Assembly (NCBI GenBank): GCA_016704425.1
Contig: JADJAC010000010.1
Span: 48,501 to 112,500, forward strand
Direction: 5' to 3'
DNA length: 64,000 nucleotides
Source: Sphingomonadales bacterium
GTDB lineage: Bacteria; Pseudomonadota; Alphaproteobacteria; Sphingomonadales; Sphingomonadaceae
Of this stretch, positions 33,023 to 40,639 are shown piece after piece (positions within the stretch are counted from its first letter, which is position 1; each line of letters opens with the position of its first letter). The notes under the pieces were generated by a model, which worked only from the letters and a program-made list of their open reading frames with translations, did no database searches and was not told where the DNA came from. Position numbers and translations under genes: made by a program.

Positions 33023-33411
33023 CAATCTAGCCTGATTTGTCGGACATTGCCGGAGCGCGCCTGAAACGCGCGCGATCCGGCATAGCCGGAGTTGCCAACC
33101 ATGATTCACATTGTGGACCGTTCGCAAGGACAGCCCGGGAAGCCGGACTGCTTGGTGCAGGGCACACGCTGCGCCAAGCGCGATCAACATCGCCCTGCGC
33201 GTTTAACCCGGATTCGCAAGCGCACCCGGAGCTTGATTGGTCTGTGCCTCGCCTTTCGTGCGGGTGATGCAGCTCTGCACGCTCAATGCGCCAGCAATAC
33301 GGCCGGCTCCGCGCCTTCAAATAGCGCCCACTTGGACTGTCCAGCTGCTGACCTGACGGTACTCGGGCCAGTAACCCAATTCCCAAATCTCGAAATTCAA
33401 AGGACTTAGTC
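33023..33411. other. 389-bp gap between DUF2946 and TonB receptor, with large hairpin
   Basis: Near the left end, GCCGGAGCGCGC (33049-33060) pairs with the 14-mer at 33068-33081, leaving a two-base bulge and a 7-nt loop. No T-run follows, so it is either a leader structure or a Rho-assisted stop after the DUF2946 gene. The rest holds an open frame (33101-33409) rich in Arg/Cys that resembles nothing I know and has poor coding character. A Fur-type box is not obvious. The receptor's ribosome binding site (AAAGGA) lies at the right end. Confidence 0.5.
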
Positions 33412-35688
33412 ATGAGAAGTTCACCCTTGGCGGTGGCTTTAGCCATTGCGACCTCAACGCCTGCCTTTGCCAATGAAGCCGCCGATTCTGCAATCGACAC
33501 AGCAAGGCCCGACATCCTCGTCACCGGCCAGCGCCAGAGCGAGACCATCGAGAATGTACCCTCGACCAATGCGTCGGTTGACGCGCAGAAAATCGACACC
33601 AGTGTCAATGCAGTGAGTGTGGAGGACACCATCAAGTATCTTCCCAGCCTGGTCGTCCGCAAGCGCCACATTGGCGACAATTTCGCGCCGATTGCCACGC
33701 GGACTTCAGGTCTCGGGTCCAGCGCGCGCAGTCTGATCTATGCTGACGGGGCGATCCTTTCTGCGCTGATTGGCAACAACAATGGCAATGGCAGCCCGCG
33801 CTGGACGCTGGTGACGCCCGAAGAAATTGAGCGCATCGACGTGCTCTATGGCCCCTTCTCAGCCGCCTATTCGGGCAACAGCATCGGGACTGTGGTCAAT
33901 ATCACGACGCGCCTGCCCCAAAAGCTGGAAGCGCGCCTTTCAGCGCTCGTCAACGTCCAGAATTTTGATCTTTATGGCACGCACCAGTCACTCCCAACGC
34001 GGCAGATTTCAGGATCGGTGGGCGACCGATTCGGCCCGCTTTCCCTGTTCGGAAGCTTTACGCGGACCAACGCCCGCAGCCAGCCTGTCAGCATCACCTC
34101 GATCGCCGGCACGGCCAATCCAACAGGGACGACGGGTGGCTATGCCGATCTCAACCGTCTGGGCCAGGCGATCCGAGTGCTCGGAGCGGGCGGCATCGAA
34201 CATCATGTTCAGGATACACTGAAACTGAAAGCCGCGTTCGACATCAGTAATGCCGTCCAATTGCGCTATGTCTTTGGCCTGTGGACCGATGACACGACGA
34301 GCACTGTGGATACCTATCTGAGCACAGCAACTGGCCCGTCCTATTCGACGGCGAACAACGGCACGACCGCCGGGTTCAACTCGGCCGTCTATTTCCGCGA
34401 TGCCAAGCACCTCTCTCATGTCCTGACGTTGCTAGGCACGTCGCGCCGCTTCAACTGGCAGATTACGGGTACATCCTATGACTATGGTCGCGATCTCCAG
34501 AGTACACCGTCGACGGCCACGACCGGCGCTACGGTCAATCGTCTTCCCGCAGCCTTTGCCGGCGGCGCAGGCACAGTGCAGCGGCAGGATGGAACCGGCT
34601 GGGTGACGCTTGACGCCAAAGCCTCACTGCATCTGGGCGCTGGCAATGCCCATATTCTGAGCTTTGGGGGACATTATGATCGCTATACGCTCGACACCAA
34701 CAGCTATCTGATCAGCAACTGGCTGGACCTCTCGACGCAAGGGGCGCGCATCACCACGTCGCGTGGACGGACGCGCATGAACGCGGTCTGGGCACAGGAT
34801 GCTGTCAAAGTTGCCGATGCTTTCACACTGACGTTCGGTGCGCGGCAGGAGTGGTGGCGCGCATCGAAGGGCTTCAACCTGATTGCCTCGGGAGCATCTG
34901 TGGTGCAGCCCGTCCGCAGTGACAGCGTGTTTTCACCCAAAGCCTCTCTCGAATGGAAGGCATCTGATCTCTGGAGCGCCCGCCTTTCAGTCGGGCAGGC
35001 CTGGCGTTTCCCGACGGTGGGCGAACTCTATCAGGCGACCAGCGTCGGAACGTTGCTGACCAACCCCAATCCCAATCTGAAGCCCGAACGTGCCCGTTCG
35101 GCAGAACTTGCGATCCTGCGCAAAAGTGCGACAGGCTTTATCCGTCTCTCGCTGTTCAACGAGCTGATCAAGGACGCACTCATTTCGCAGACCGGCACAG
35201 TTGCGGGTACCTCGGTGACTGCATCGTTCGTCCAGAATATCGACAGGACCCGCGCACACGGCATTGAACTGGCCCTGGACCAGCGTGATGTTATGCCAGG
35301 AATTGATGTTCAAGGAAGCGTGACCTATGCCGATGCGCAGACCAGCAAGAACGCTGGCTTTCCGGCGTCTGTCGGAAAATTGTTGCCCAGTGTCCCGCAC
35401 TGGAAGGCAACCGCTGTTTTGACCTGGCACCCATCAAGCGGCATCGCGCTGACCACGGCTGCGCGCTATGCCAGCCGCAATTATGCAACGCTCGACAACA
35501 GCGATACGGTTGGCAACACCTATCAAGGCTTTTACAAATATTTTGTTGTCGACGCCCGCGCCCAGTTCAAGGCCACAGACCGGATCGAGTTTGCTGTGGG
35601 GGTCGATAACCTCAACAACGACAGATATTTCCTGTTCCACCCCTTCCCTCAACGGTCGTTCACCGCTGAAGTCACCTTGAAGTACTGA
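33412..35688 (+). CDS. TonB-dependent outer membrane receptor
   Basis: A 758-residue receptor with a signal peptide (about 1-20, ending AFA). A TonB-box-like segment (DILVTGQRQSETI, about 35-47) is followed by a plug domain (NAVSVEDTIKYLPSLVVRKR, SPRWTLVTPEEIERIDVLYGPFSAAYSG) and a 22-stranded barrel ending in the aromatic sequence RSFTAEVTLKY. The barrel segment TNPNPNLKPERARSAELAI is a family signature. The neighbours DUF2946 and PepSY suggest metal or siderophore uptake, but the ligand is not identifiable. The PepSY gene begins two bases after its stop. Confidence 0.95.
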   Translation: MRSSPLAVALAIATSTPAFANEAADSAIDTARPDILVTGQRQSETIENVPSTNASVDAQKIDTSVNAVSVEDTIKYLPSLVVRKRHIGDNFAPIATRTSGLGSSARSLIYADGAILSALIGNNNGNGSPRWTLVTPEEIERIDVLYGPFSAAYSGNSIGTVVNITTRLPQKLEARLSALVNVQNFDLYGTHQSLPTRQISGSVGDRFGPLSLFGSFTRTNARSQPVSITSIAGTANPTGTTGGYADLNRLGQAIRVLGAGGIEHHVQDTLKLKAAFDISNAVQLRYVFGLWTDDTTSTVDTYLSTATGPSYSTANNGTTAGFNSAVYFRDAKHLSHVLTLLGTSRRFNWQITGTSYDYGRDLQSTPSTATTGATVNRLPAAFAGGAGTVQRQDGTGWVTLDAKASLHLGAGNAHILSFGGHYDRYTLDTNSYLISNWLDLSTQGARITTSRGRTRMNAVWAQDAVKVADAFTLTFGARQEWWRASKGFNLIASGASVVQPVRSDSVFSPKASLEWKASDLWSARLSVGQAWRFPTVGELYQATSVGTLLTNPNPNLKPERARSAELAILRKSATGFIRLSLFNELIKDALISQTGTVAGTSVTASFVQNIDRTRAHGIELALDQRDVMPGIDVQGSVTYADAQTSKNAGFPASVGKLLPSVPHWKATAVLTWHPSSGIALTTAARYASRNYATLDNSDTVGNTYQGFYKYFVVDARAQFKATDRIEFAVGVDNLNNDRYFLFHPFPQRSFTAEVTLKY

Positions 35689-35690
35689 CA

Positions 35691-36323
35691 ATGAACAGCA
35701 CCGAGCTCTACCGCACAATCTGGCGCTGGCATTTCTATGCCGGGCTGTTCGTGATCCCGCTCATTCTCATTCTGGCGACAACAGGTGCAATCTATCTGTT
35801 CAAGCCACAGTTGGATCGGTGGGAGGAACGTGCCTTTCAAGACTTGTCGGAAGCGCATGAGGTATCAGCAAATCTCCAGCTGGATGCCGCAATGAAGGCC
35901 TTTCCCGGAGCAATCTTTCAAAGTTACCGCTTGCCCGAACGATCTGGCGATGCGGCGGTGATCCGCCTCGCCCTGCGCGACGGTCATTCAATGCAGGATG
36001 TCTTCGTCTCCCCGCAAGGTAAGGTGCTGGTTTGTGCAAGTGCCGGTGCAGAGGCAAGGGCCAAGCCTGCGCCAAGCGGAATGGATAGAACAAGGCGTTT
36101 CATCCTCTTTCTCCTTTACGGGATAGTGATGGACGGGGATTGGCTTGCAGCCGGGACGTTTCGTGTCTTCCACAGCGACCAGCCAATACCGGCGCCGATA
36201 AGAGCGAAAGTGACCGCAAGGCTTGCTGCGGGAGGGAATTTGTCGCCGCCCAGCAAGAAATCGGAGACGAAGATCTTCGAGCCGATGAACACCAGCACGG
36301 CTGCCAGCGCATATTTGAGGTAG
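35691..36323 (+). pseudogene. PepSY-associated TM protein, 3' truncated
   Basis: The first ~115 codons are a good PepSY_TM N-terminus: ELYRTIWRWHFYAGLFVIPLILILATTGAIYLFKPQLDRWEE with one membrane helix, then a PepSY domain up to VFVSPQGKVL near 36030. Normal family members are roughly 400-500 residues with several more helices. Here recognisable homology ends, and the frame continues with composition-like sequence running antisense through the last 200 bases of terC. I read it as a gene that lost its 3' two thirds; a short functional remnant cannot be excluded. Confidence 0.75.
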
Positions 36324-37123
36324 TGAAAGCGGTCGATCATGGCGGACAGCGCAAAGTAGAGAGCGCGCAACCCGAGGATCGCCATGATGTTCGATGTATA
36401 GACAACAAAGGTGTCGGTGGTGATCGCAAAGATCGCAGGGACCGAGTCTACCGCGAACACCAGATCAGCAAGGTTGATGACAACCAGCGCGAGAAACAGA
36501 GGTGTTGCGGCGCGCACCATTTTGCCCGTGCGTTCGTCCGGCACAGAGACGAAAAAGCGTTCGGCATGCAGCTCTTTCGTGACCCGCATATGGCCGGATA
36601 TCCAGCGGATGGCGAAATTGTTGCTGAGGTCGGGCTGAGAATCGCCTGCAAAGAACATCTTGATGCCGGTCGCAACCAGGAAGGCGGCAAAGATGTAGAG
36701 CACCCAATAGGCTTCACTGACCAGCGCGGCTCCGGCGGCGATCATGCCCCCGCGCAGCGCGATGACGCCAATGATACCCCACAACAGCGCACGGTACTGA
36801 TACTTTGCCGGAATGGCAAAATAGGTGAAGATGAGGCTGATGACAAAGATGTTGTCAATCGACAGCGCCTTCTCGATGAAGAAGCCCGTAAAATACTTCA
36901 TGCCCAGGTCGGCACCCTTTTCGGCCCAGACCCAAGCGCCAAAGGCAAGCGCTATCGTGATGTAGAAAGCGGACAGCTTCAGCGACTCCGCGATGCCCAT
37001 CGCCCGGTCCTCCTTGTGCAGCAGGCCGAGGTCGAACGCGGTAAGCGCCACTACAATGGCAAGGAACGCCAGCCAGAACCAGACCGGCGTACCCAAGAAG
37101 GAGGCCAGCAGAAATTCGATCAT
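36116..37123 (-). CDS. TerC family integral membrane protein
   Basis: A 335-residue polytopic protein with about eight hydrophobic segments. The conserved acidic motifs are present in ALSIDNIFV and in VINLADLVFAVDSVPAIFAIT, which are thought to form a metal site. TerC/Alx proteins are linked to manganese export and tellurite resistance. It follows the zinc-ribbon gene by 55 bases on the same strand. Its 3' end overlaps the truncated PepSY frame on the opposite strand. Confidence 0.93.
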   Translation of the reverse strand: MIEFLLASFLGTPVWFWLAFLAIVVALTAFDLGLLHKEDRAMGIAESLKLSAFYITIALAFGAWVWAEKGADLGMKYFTGFFIEKALSIDNIFVISLIFTYFAIPAKYQYRALLWGIIGVIALRGGMIAAGAALVSEAYWVLYIFAAFLVATGIKMFFAGDSQPDLSNNFAIRWISGHMRVTKELHAERFFVSVPDERTGKMVRAATPLFLALVVINLADLVFAVDSVPAIFAITTDTFVVYTSNIMAILGLRALYFALSAMIDRFHYLKYALAAVLVFIGSKIFVSDFLLGGDKFPPAASLAVTFALIGAGIGWSLWKTRNVPAASQSPSITIP

Positions 37124-37178
37124 GCAGTGGTCCGATCAGGAAACGAAAATGTAATTGAGGATGTGGAGCGGGAGCGGT

Positions 37179-37445
37179 TCAGTCGAACAGCTCTTCGAGA
37201 AACGATTTTCGCCGCTTGCCATAGTAAGGCTGATGATGCCCAAGAGGGGCTGACGGTGCGGCAACAGGTGGCGCGGCAGGAACGGCTGCGGCAAGCGAGC
37301 GTTCCAGAATCTTGTCCAGTTCCCCTCGATCCAGCCACACGCCCCGACACTTCGGGCAATAATCGATCTCGATTCCCTGCCGGTCACTCATGACGAGCGA
37401 GACACCGCAGGTTGGGCAGGGCATTTCATCGTGAGAAGTCATCAC
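37179..37445 (-). CDS. TFIIB-type zinc-ribbon protein
   Basis: An 88-residue protein with an N-terminal zinc ribbon, CPTCGVSLV and YCPKCRGVWLDRGELDKIL (two CxxC pairs), then an Ala/Pro linker (about 50-65) and a basic tail PYYGKRRKSFLEELFD. This zf-TFIIB domain is common in bacteria; its partner is unknown. Together with the closely following terC it may form a metal-related operon. A Met one codon later could also start it. Confidence 0.85.
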   Translation of the reverse strand: MMTSHDEMPCPTCGVSLVMSDRQGIEIDYCPKCRGVWLDRGELDKILERSLAAAVPAAPPVAAPSAPLGHHQPYYGKRRKSFLEELFD

Positions 37446-37484
37446 AAGCCTTTTTGGTAATGGAGCAGGTAAAAAAGAGAGTTT

Positions 37485-37510
37485 GGGGCGGCGAAGGGAT
37501 GCGCCGCCCC
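37485..37510 (-). terminator. Strong intrinsic terminator after ydcH
   Basis: A perfect 9-bp stem (GGGGCGGCG at 37485-37493, CGCCGCCCC at 37502-37510) with an 8-nt loop lies 13 bases after the ydcH stop on the minus strand. A run of six T (as A at 37471-37476) follows after a short CT-rich stretch, so it reads as a terminator in that direction. Confidence 0.65.
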
Positions 37511-37523
37511 ATAGCGCAGGGCC

Positions 37524-37697
37524 TTATCGGGGGTTGAGAGACGGGCTGCGCTGTAAACGGGCAATTTCGTCCTTGAGCCTGAGGCGCAGGCGCTTGAGTG
37601 TTTTCATATCATTCTGCCGCGCGCCGTTCCGGCAATTGTCGATGAGCCGGTTCAGGCGGCGATGTTCTTGTTGCAGACGGACAAAATATCGGTTCAC
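37524..37697 (-). CDS. YdcH/DUF465 family small protein
   Basis: A 57-residue helical protein: NRYFVRLQQEHRRLNRLIDNCRN, then a short basic stretch and LKRLRLRLKDEIARLQRSPS. The LxxEHxxLxxxI pattern and the basic second helix are the DUF465 signature. The GTG at 37697 is preceded by AAGGAG seven bases upstream, which decides it over a TTG six codons earlier. Function unknown. It is divergent from the OxyR-like gene. Confidence 0.83.
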   Translation of the reverse strand: MNRYFVRLQQEHRRLNRLIDNCRNGARQNDMKTLKRLRLRLKDEIARLQRSPSLNPR

Positions 37698-37768
37698 GGC
37701 AAATCTCCTTGACAAGCATGAATGAGCCAGAACTTTCGATTGCTCAAATTGAATATATGAGATAATAT

Positions 37769-37787
37769 TGATAGTATATAACTATCA
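37769..37787. promoter_or_regulatory. Operator palindrome at the start of the OxyR-like gene
   Basis: TGATAGTATATAACTATCA is a perfect 7-bp inverted repeat around ATATA, containing ATAG-N7-CTAT, the OxyR half-site geometry. It ends two bases before the gene's ATG, overlapping the ribosome binding site, so binding should repress its own gene. Confidence 0.7.
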
Positions 37788-37789
37788 GG

Positions 37790-38707
37790 ATGAATATGAG
37801 CACACTGCGCCAATTTGCCTATCTCGTCGCCATTGCCGATTACCGGAACTTTCGACGCGCGGCGGATGCAGTGCATGTCTCGCAGCCGACACTGAGCCAG
37901 CAATTGCGGGCACTCGAAGCCCGTCTTGGGGTGACGTTGGTCGAGCGCAACGAGAGTCCGGTTCAGCTAACGCCCATCGGACGTGAAGTCGTCACTCGGG
38001 CGCGCACGCTGCTGCTGGAGGTGAAAGATATCGAAGACATGACGAAGCGCGCGAAGACCGGGATCGGAGGCACGATCCGCTTCGGCGTAACGCCCACGCT
38101 TGGGCCGTATCTGATGCCGCGCATCGTCGCATCCCTGCACCGCGCCCATCCTGACATGCGCCTGTATGTGCGAGAGGGAATTCCCGATGAACAGGCCCGC
38201 GAACTTGCGCGCGGCGAACTGGACATGATCCTCTCTCCGCTCCCGGTATCGGGCAGCGCGCTGCACATCGAACCACTTTTTCGCGAACCACTCCATATCG
38301 TGTGCCCACCTGATCATCCGGTTGCGAAGGCGGCGCTGGTGCGGAAGCAGGATCTGGCAGGCGCAGGCTTCCTGAGCTTTGACCAGCGCCATCATGCTTA
38401 CCGTCAGGTCAGGGAAGTGTGCGAGGACTTTGGCGCACTGGTGCTTGAGGACTATCAGGGAACAAGCCTCGATGCCCTTCGCCAAATGTGTGGCTCGGGG
38501 CTCGGCTTCGCGATCATTCCGGAATTATACCTGCGCTCCGAGGTCGGTGGCGAGGACATGGTCAAGCGGCTTGACCTGGCGGATTGGAGTGCAAGCCGGT
38601 CGATCGCTGCAGTTTGGCGCGACGGTGCTGCTTATTCCGACATCTACCGGATTATCGCCGAAGCGATCGCCGGCGAAGCGCGTCGCATTCTCGGCGAGGA
38701 CTTCTGA
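37790..38707 (+). CDS. OxyR-like LysR-family regulator lacking the peroxidatic cysteine
   Basis: A 305-residue LysR-type regulator, closest in pattern to OxyR. The winged helix-turn-helix occupies residues 1-60 (NFRRAADAVHVSQPTLSQQLR), and the regulatory domain follows from about 90. Aligned on the segment leading to TSLDALRQM, Cys211 corresponds to E. coli Cys208, but the position of peroxidatic Cys199 is His202 (in RHHAYRQVREVC). It should therefore not sense peroxide by the classical disulphide. Two identical-architecture palindromes flank the gene. The start is the ATG at 37790; another ATG two codons on is possible. Confidence 0.88.
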   Translation: MNMSTLRQFAYLVAIADYRNFRRAADAVHVSQPTLSQQLRALEARLGVTLVERNESPVQLTPIGREVVTRARTLLLEVKDIEDMTKRAKTGIGGTIRFGVTPTLGPYLMPRIVASLHRAHPDMRLYVREGIPDEQARELARGELDMILSPLPVSGSALHIEPLFREPLHIVCPPDHPVAKAALVRKQDLAGAGFLSFDQRHHAYRQVREVCEDFGALVLEDYQGTSLDALRQMCGSGLGFAIIPELYLRSEVGGEDMVKRLDLADWSASRSIAAVWRDGAAYSDIYRIIAEAIAGEARRILGEDF

Positions 38708-38723
38708 TAGATAATATCTATCA
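38705..38723. promoter_or_regulatory. Second OxyR-type palindrome, before the BI-1 gene
   Basis: TGATAGATAATATCTATCA is a perfect 9-bp inverted repeat around one A, again with ATAG-N7-CTAT at its centre. It overlaps the stop codon of the OxyR-like gene and lies 94 bases upstream of the Bax-inhibitor-1 gene, which is therefore the likeliest target. Confidence 0.68.
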
Positions 38724-38816
38724 ATTTTCGCCTATTGAATCCATCAATCGCTCATAGGTCTGCAAAGCTTCCTGTATTAGATTGCTCGTACTTTCGGATT
38801 AACAGGAAAAGACCAG

Positions 38817-39536
38817 ATGGAACCGTATTTCGAAGCCTCCGCAAACGCGCGAGCCCAGTCGACATCCACGTTCGACGCGGGGCTCCGGCAGCATATGCAG
38901 GGCATTTACCGCAACATGGGTATCGCGCTCATCATTAGCGGGTCGATAGCTTTTGCGATCAGCGCAACGCCAGCTCTCTACCAGCCGATCTTTGGCACGC
39001 CGTTGAAGTGGGTGGCGATGTTCGCGCCGCTGGCGTTCGCTATGTTATTCAGTTTCCGGTTTGACCGGATGAGCCTCCAGGGCGCCTTTGCCTGCCTTTG
39101 GGGCTTCGCGGCAGTGATGGGCATATCCATGGCGAGCATCTTCCTGGTGTTCACTGGTGCCAGCATTGCCAGCACCCTGTTCATCGCGGCCTCGATGTTT
39201 CTTGCGGTCAGCCTTTTCGGTTATACCACGAAATCTGATCTGTCGCGCTGGTCGAGCTTCCTGATCATGGGACTGATCGGTGTTGTCATCGCATCGCTCG
39301 TCAATCTGTTCATGCAGTCGGGCCCGATGCAGCTCGTGATTTCGATCATCGGCGTGATTGTGTTCACCGGGCTGACCGCATGGGATACGCAGCGTGCGAA
39401 AGCCGAGTATGTCGCCTACGGAGCTGGTGCGGCGACAGAGAAGTTGGCGGTAATGAGTGCGTTCTCCCTCTATCTCAATTTCGTCAATATCTTCCAGCTT
39501 CTGCTCCAGTTAATCGGGGTGCAGAAATCTGAGTGA
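38817..39536 (+). CDS. Bax inhibitor-1 / YccA family membrane protein
   Basis: A 239-residue protein with a short hydrophilic N-terminus (MEPYFEASANARAQ) and seven hydrophobic segments. The family signature lies near the C-terminus: GLTAWDTQRAKAEY, followed by the last helix (AVMSAFSLYLNFVNIFQLLLQL). BI-1 family members are inner-membrane proteins; bacterial ones include YccA, a modulator of FtsH, and pH-sensitive calcium leak channels. It follows the OxyR-like gene and its second palindrome, suggesting control by that regulator. Confidence 0.92.
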   Translation: MEPYFEASANARAQSTSTFDAGLRQHMQGIYRNMGIALIISGSIAFAISATPALYQPIFGTPLKWVAMFAPLAFAMLFSFRFDRMSLQGAFACLWGFAAVMGISMASIFLVFTGASIASTLFIAASMFLAVSLFGYTTKSDLSRWSSFLIMGLIGVVIASLVNLFMQSGPMQLVISIIGVIVFTGLTAWDTQRAKAEYVAYGAGAATEKLAVMSAFSLYLNFVNIFQLLLQLIGVQKSE

Positions 39537-39854
39537 CGATCCTTCAGCAATTACTCTCAACAAGAGTGCGACATGACCGAACATCAGGCACTTGAGAGAG
39601 CGGCAAGAATCTGAACGAACGCCCGCCTGGCCATCGTTGCTCCAGCAACATGCCGTTCCAGACCGTCCCACTTCTCAGTAATTTGGAGACTGAAATTGAA
39701 TGTCTGCTTTGTTGTCGCAAGCAGACAGTATAACCTGACCCAAACCCATCCTTTGCAACACAATCGCCACAAACAGGCCTTCAATGCTGTTGCGCGGAGC
39801 GGGTGAGGCGCTAAAGGCCTTTTCATTGTCTGAAACCAGCCTTTGGGGGCACGC
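39537..39854. other. 318-bp sdh upstream region with a 9-bp perfect inverted repeat
   Basis: No gene is recognised here; the one long minus-strand frame (39584-39856) matches nothing I know and is AT-richer than coding neighbours. It holds a perfect inverted repeat, TGTCTGCTT (39701-39709) and AAGCAGACA (39719-39727), with a 9-nt spacer, immediately followed by TATAAC (39729-39734), a possible -10 element. That makes it the likeliest promoter/operator of sdhCDA, with a leader of about 115 bases. Confidence 0.5.
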
Positions 39855-40250
39855 ATGGCGCGATCATCCGCGCGGCCACTTTCGCCGCATCTGGGTATCT
39901 ACAAATGGGGGCCGCATATGGCGGTCTCGATTCTCAACCGCGCAATGGGGGTCGGGCTGGCGACGGTCGGCATGGCGGCGCTGGTCTGGTGGCTGGTTGC
40001 CGCAGCCACGGGCAAGGAAGCCTATGATCTTTTCATGAGCTGGGCGAGCTGGTGGCCAGGCAAGGTCGTTGCGGTTGCGCTCACCTTCACCTTCTTCCTG
40101 CACTTGTGTGCGGGGCTGCGCCATTTCGTCCTTGATCTTGGTGCGGGCTTCGAATTGCAGACCAACCGCGCCTGGGCCTGGGGAACACTGATCGGGGCAT
40201 TCGTCCTGACCGGGCTGACCTGGCTCCTCATTATCTGGAAGGGACTCTGA
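39855..40250 (+). CDS. sdhC: Succinate dehydrogenase cytochrome b556 subunit SdhC
   Basis: A 131-residue membrane anchor of complex II. It opens RPLSPHLGIYKWG and shows three hydrophobic segments. The family motif in the second helix, FLHLCAGLRHFVLD, provides a heme-axial His and the quinone-site residues. I use the ATG at 39855 rather than an upstream TTG because the family starts with MARxxRPLSPHL. The gene begins the sdhC-D-A run; sdhD follows after two bases. Confidence 0.93.
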   Translation: MARSSARPLSPHLGIYKWGPHMAVSILNRAMGVGLATVGMAALVWWLVAAATGKEAYDLFMSWASWWPGKVVAVALTFTFFLHLCAGLRHFVLDLGAGFELQTNRAWAWGTLIGAFVLTGLTWLLIIWKGL

Positions 40251-40252
40251 CG

Positions 40253-40639
40253 ATGGGCAGCGGAACAGGTCTTGGCCGGGTTCGCGGCCTCGGATCGGCA
40301 CGCAGCGGTTCGCACCACTGGTGGCTTCAACGCGTCACGGCGATGGGCAATGTCGTGCTGGTGCTGTGGTTTCTCTTTGCGCTCGTCCGGTTGCCCTCGC
40401 TCAGCCATGACGCGGTGTCGGGCTGGATCCATTCGCCGCTCAACGCGGTTCCGCTTGCGCTCATGATCATCAATGTCTGCTGGCATTTCCGGTTGGGGCT
40501 GCAGGTCGTGATCGAGGATTATGTCCACGGCGGGATGCGCGTCCTCGCGCTCGGCCTGCTCCACTTCTGGACGTTCGGCACGGGCGGCTTCGCGCTTTAC
40601 GCCATTCTGAAAATTGCCTTTGCAGGGACGCCGGCCTGA
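40253..40639 (+). CDS. sdhD: Succinate dehydrogenase membrane anchor subunit SdhD
   Basis: A 128-residue membrane anchor. After a Gly/Ser-rich start, HHWWLQRVTAMGNVVLVLWFLFAL begins the first of three helices, and WHFRLGLQVVIEDYVHGGMR carries the heme-ligand His and conserved Asp/Tyr near the quinone site. It lies two bases after sdhC, and its stop shares one base with the sdhA start. Confidence 0.92.
   Translation: MGSGTGLGRVRGLGSARSGSHHWWLQRVTAMGNVVLVLWFLFALVRLPSLSHDAVSGWIHSPLNAVPLALMIINVCWHFRLGLQVVIEDYVHGGMRVLALGLLHFWTFGTGGFALYAILKIAFAGTPA

Noticed and set aside
33101..33409. Open frame before the TonB receptor
   Set aside because: Arg/Cys-rich with no family features; better treated as leader sequence.
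39584..39856. Minus-strand frame upstream of sdhC, considered as a transposase remnant
   Set aside because: No transposase motif or terminal repeat is present; the match is only impressionistic.
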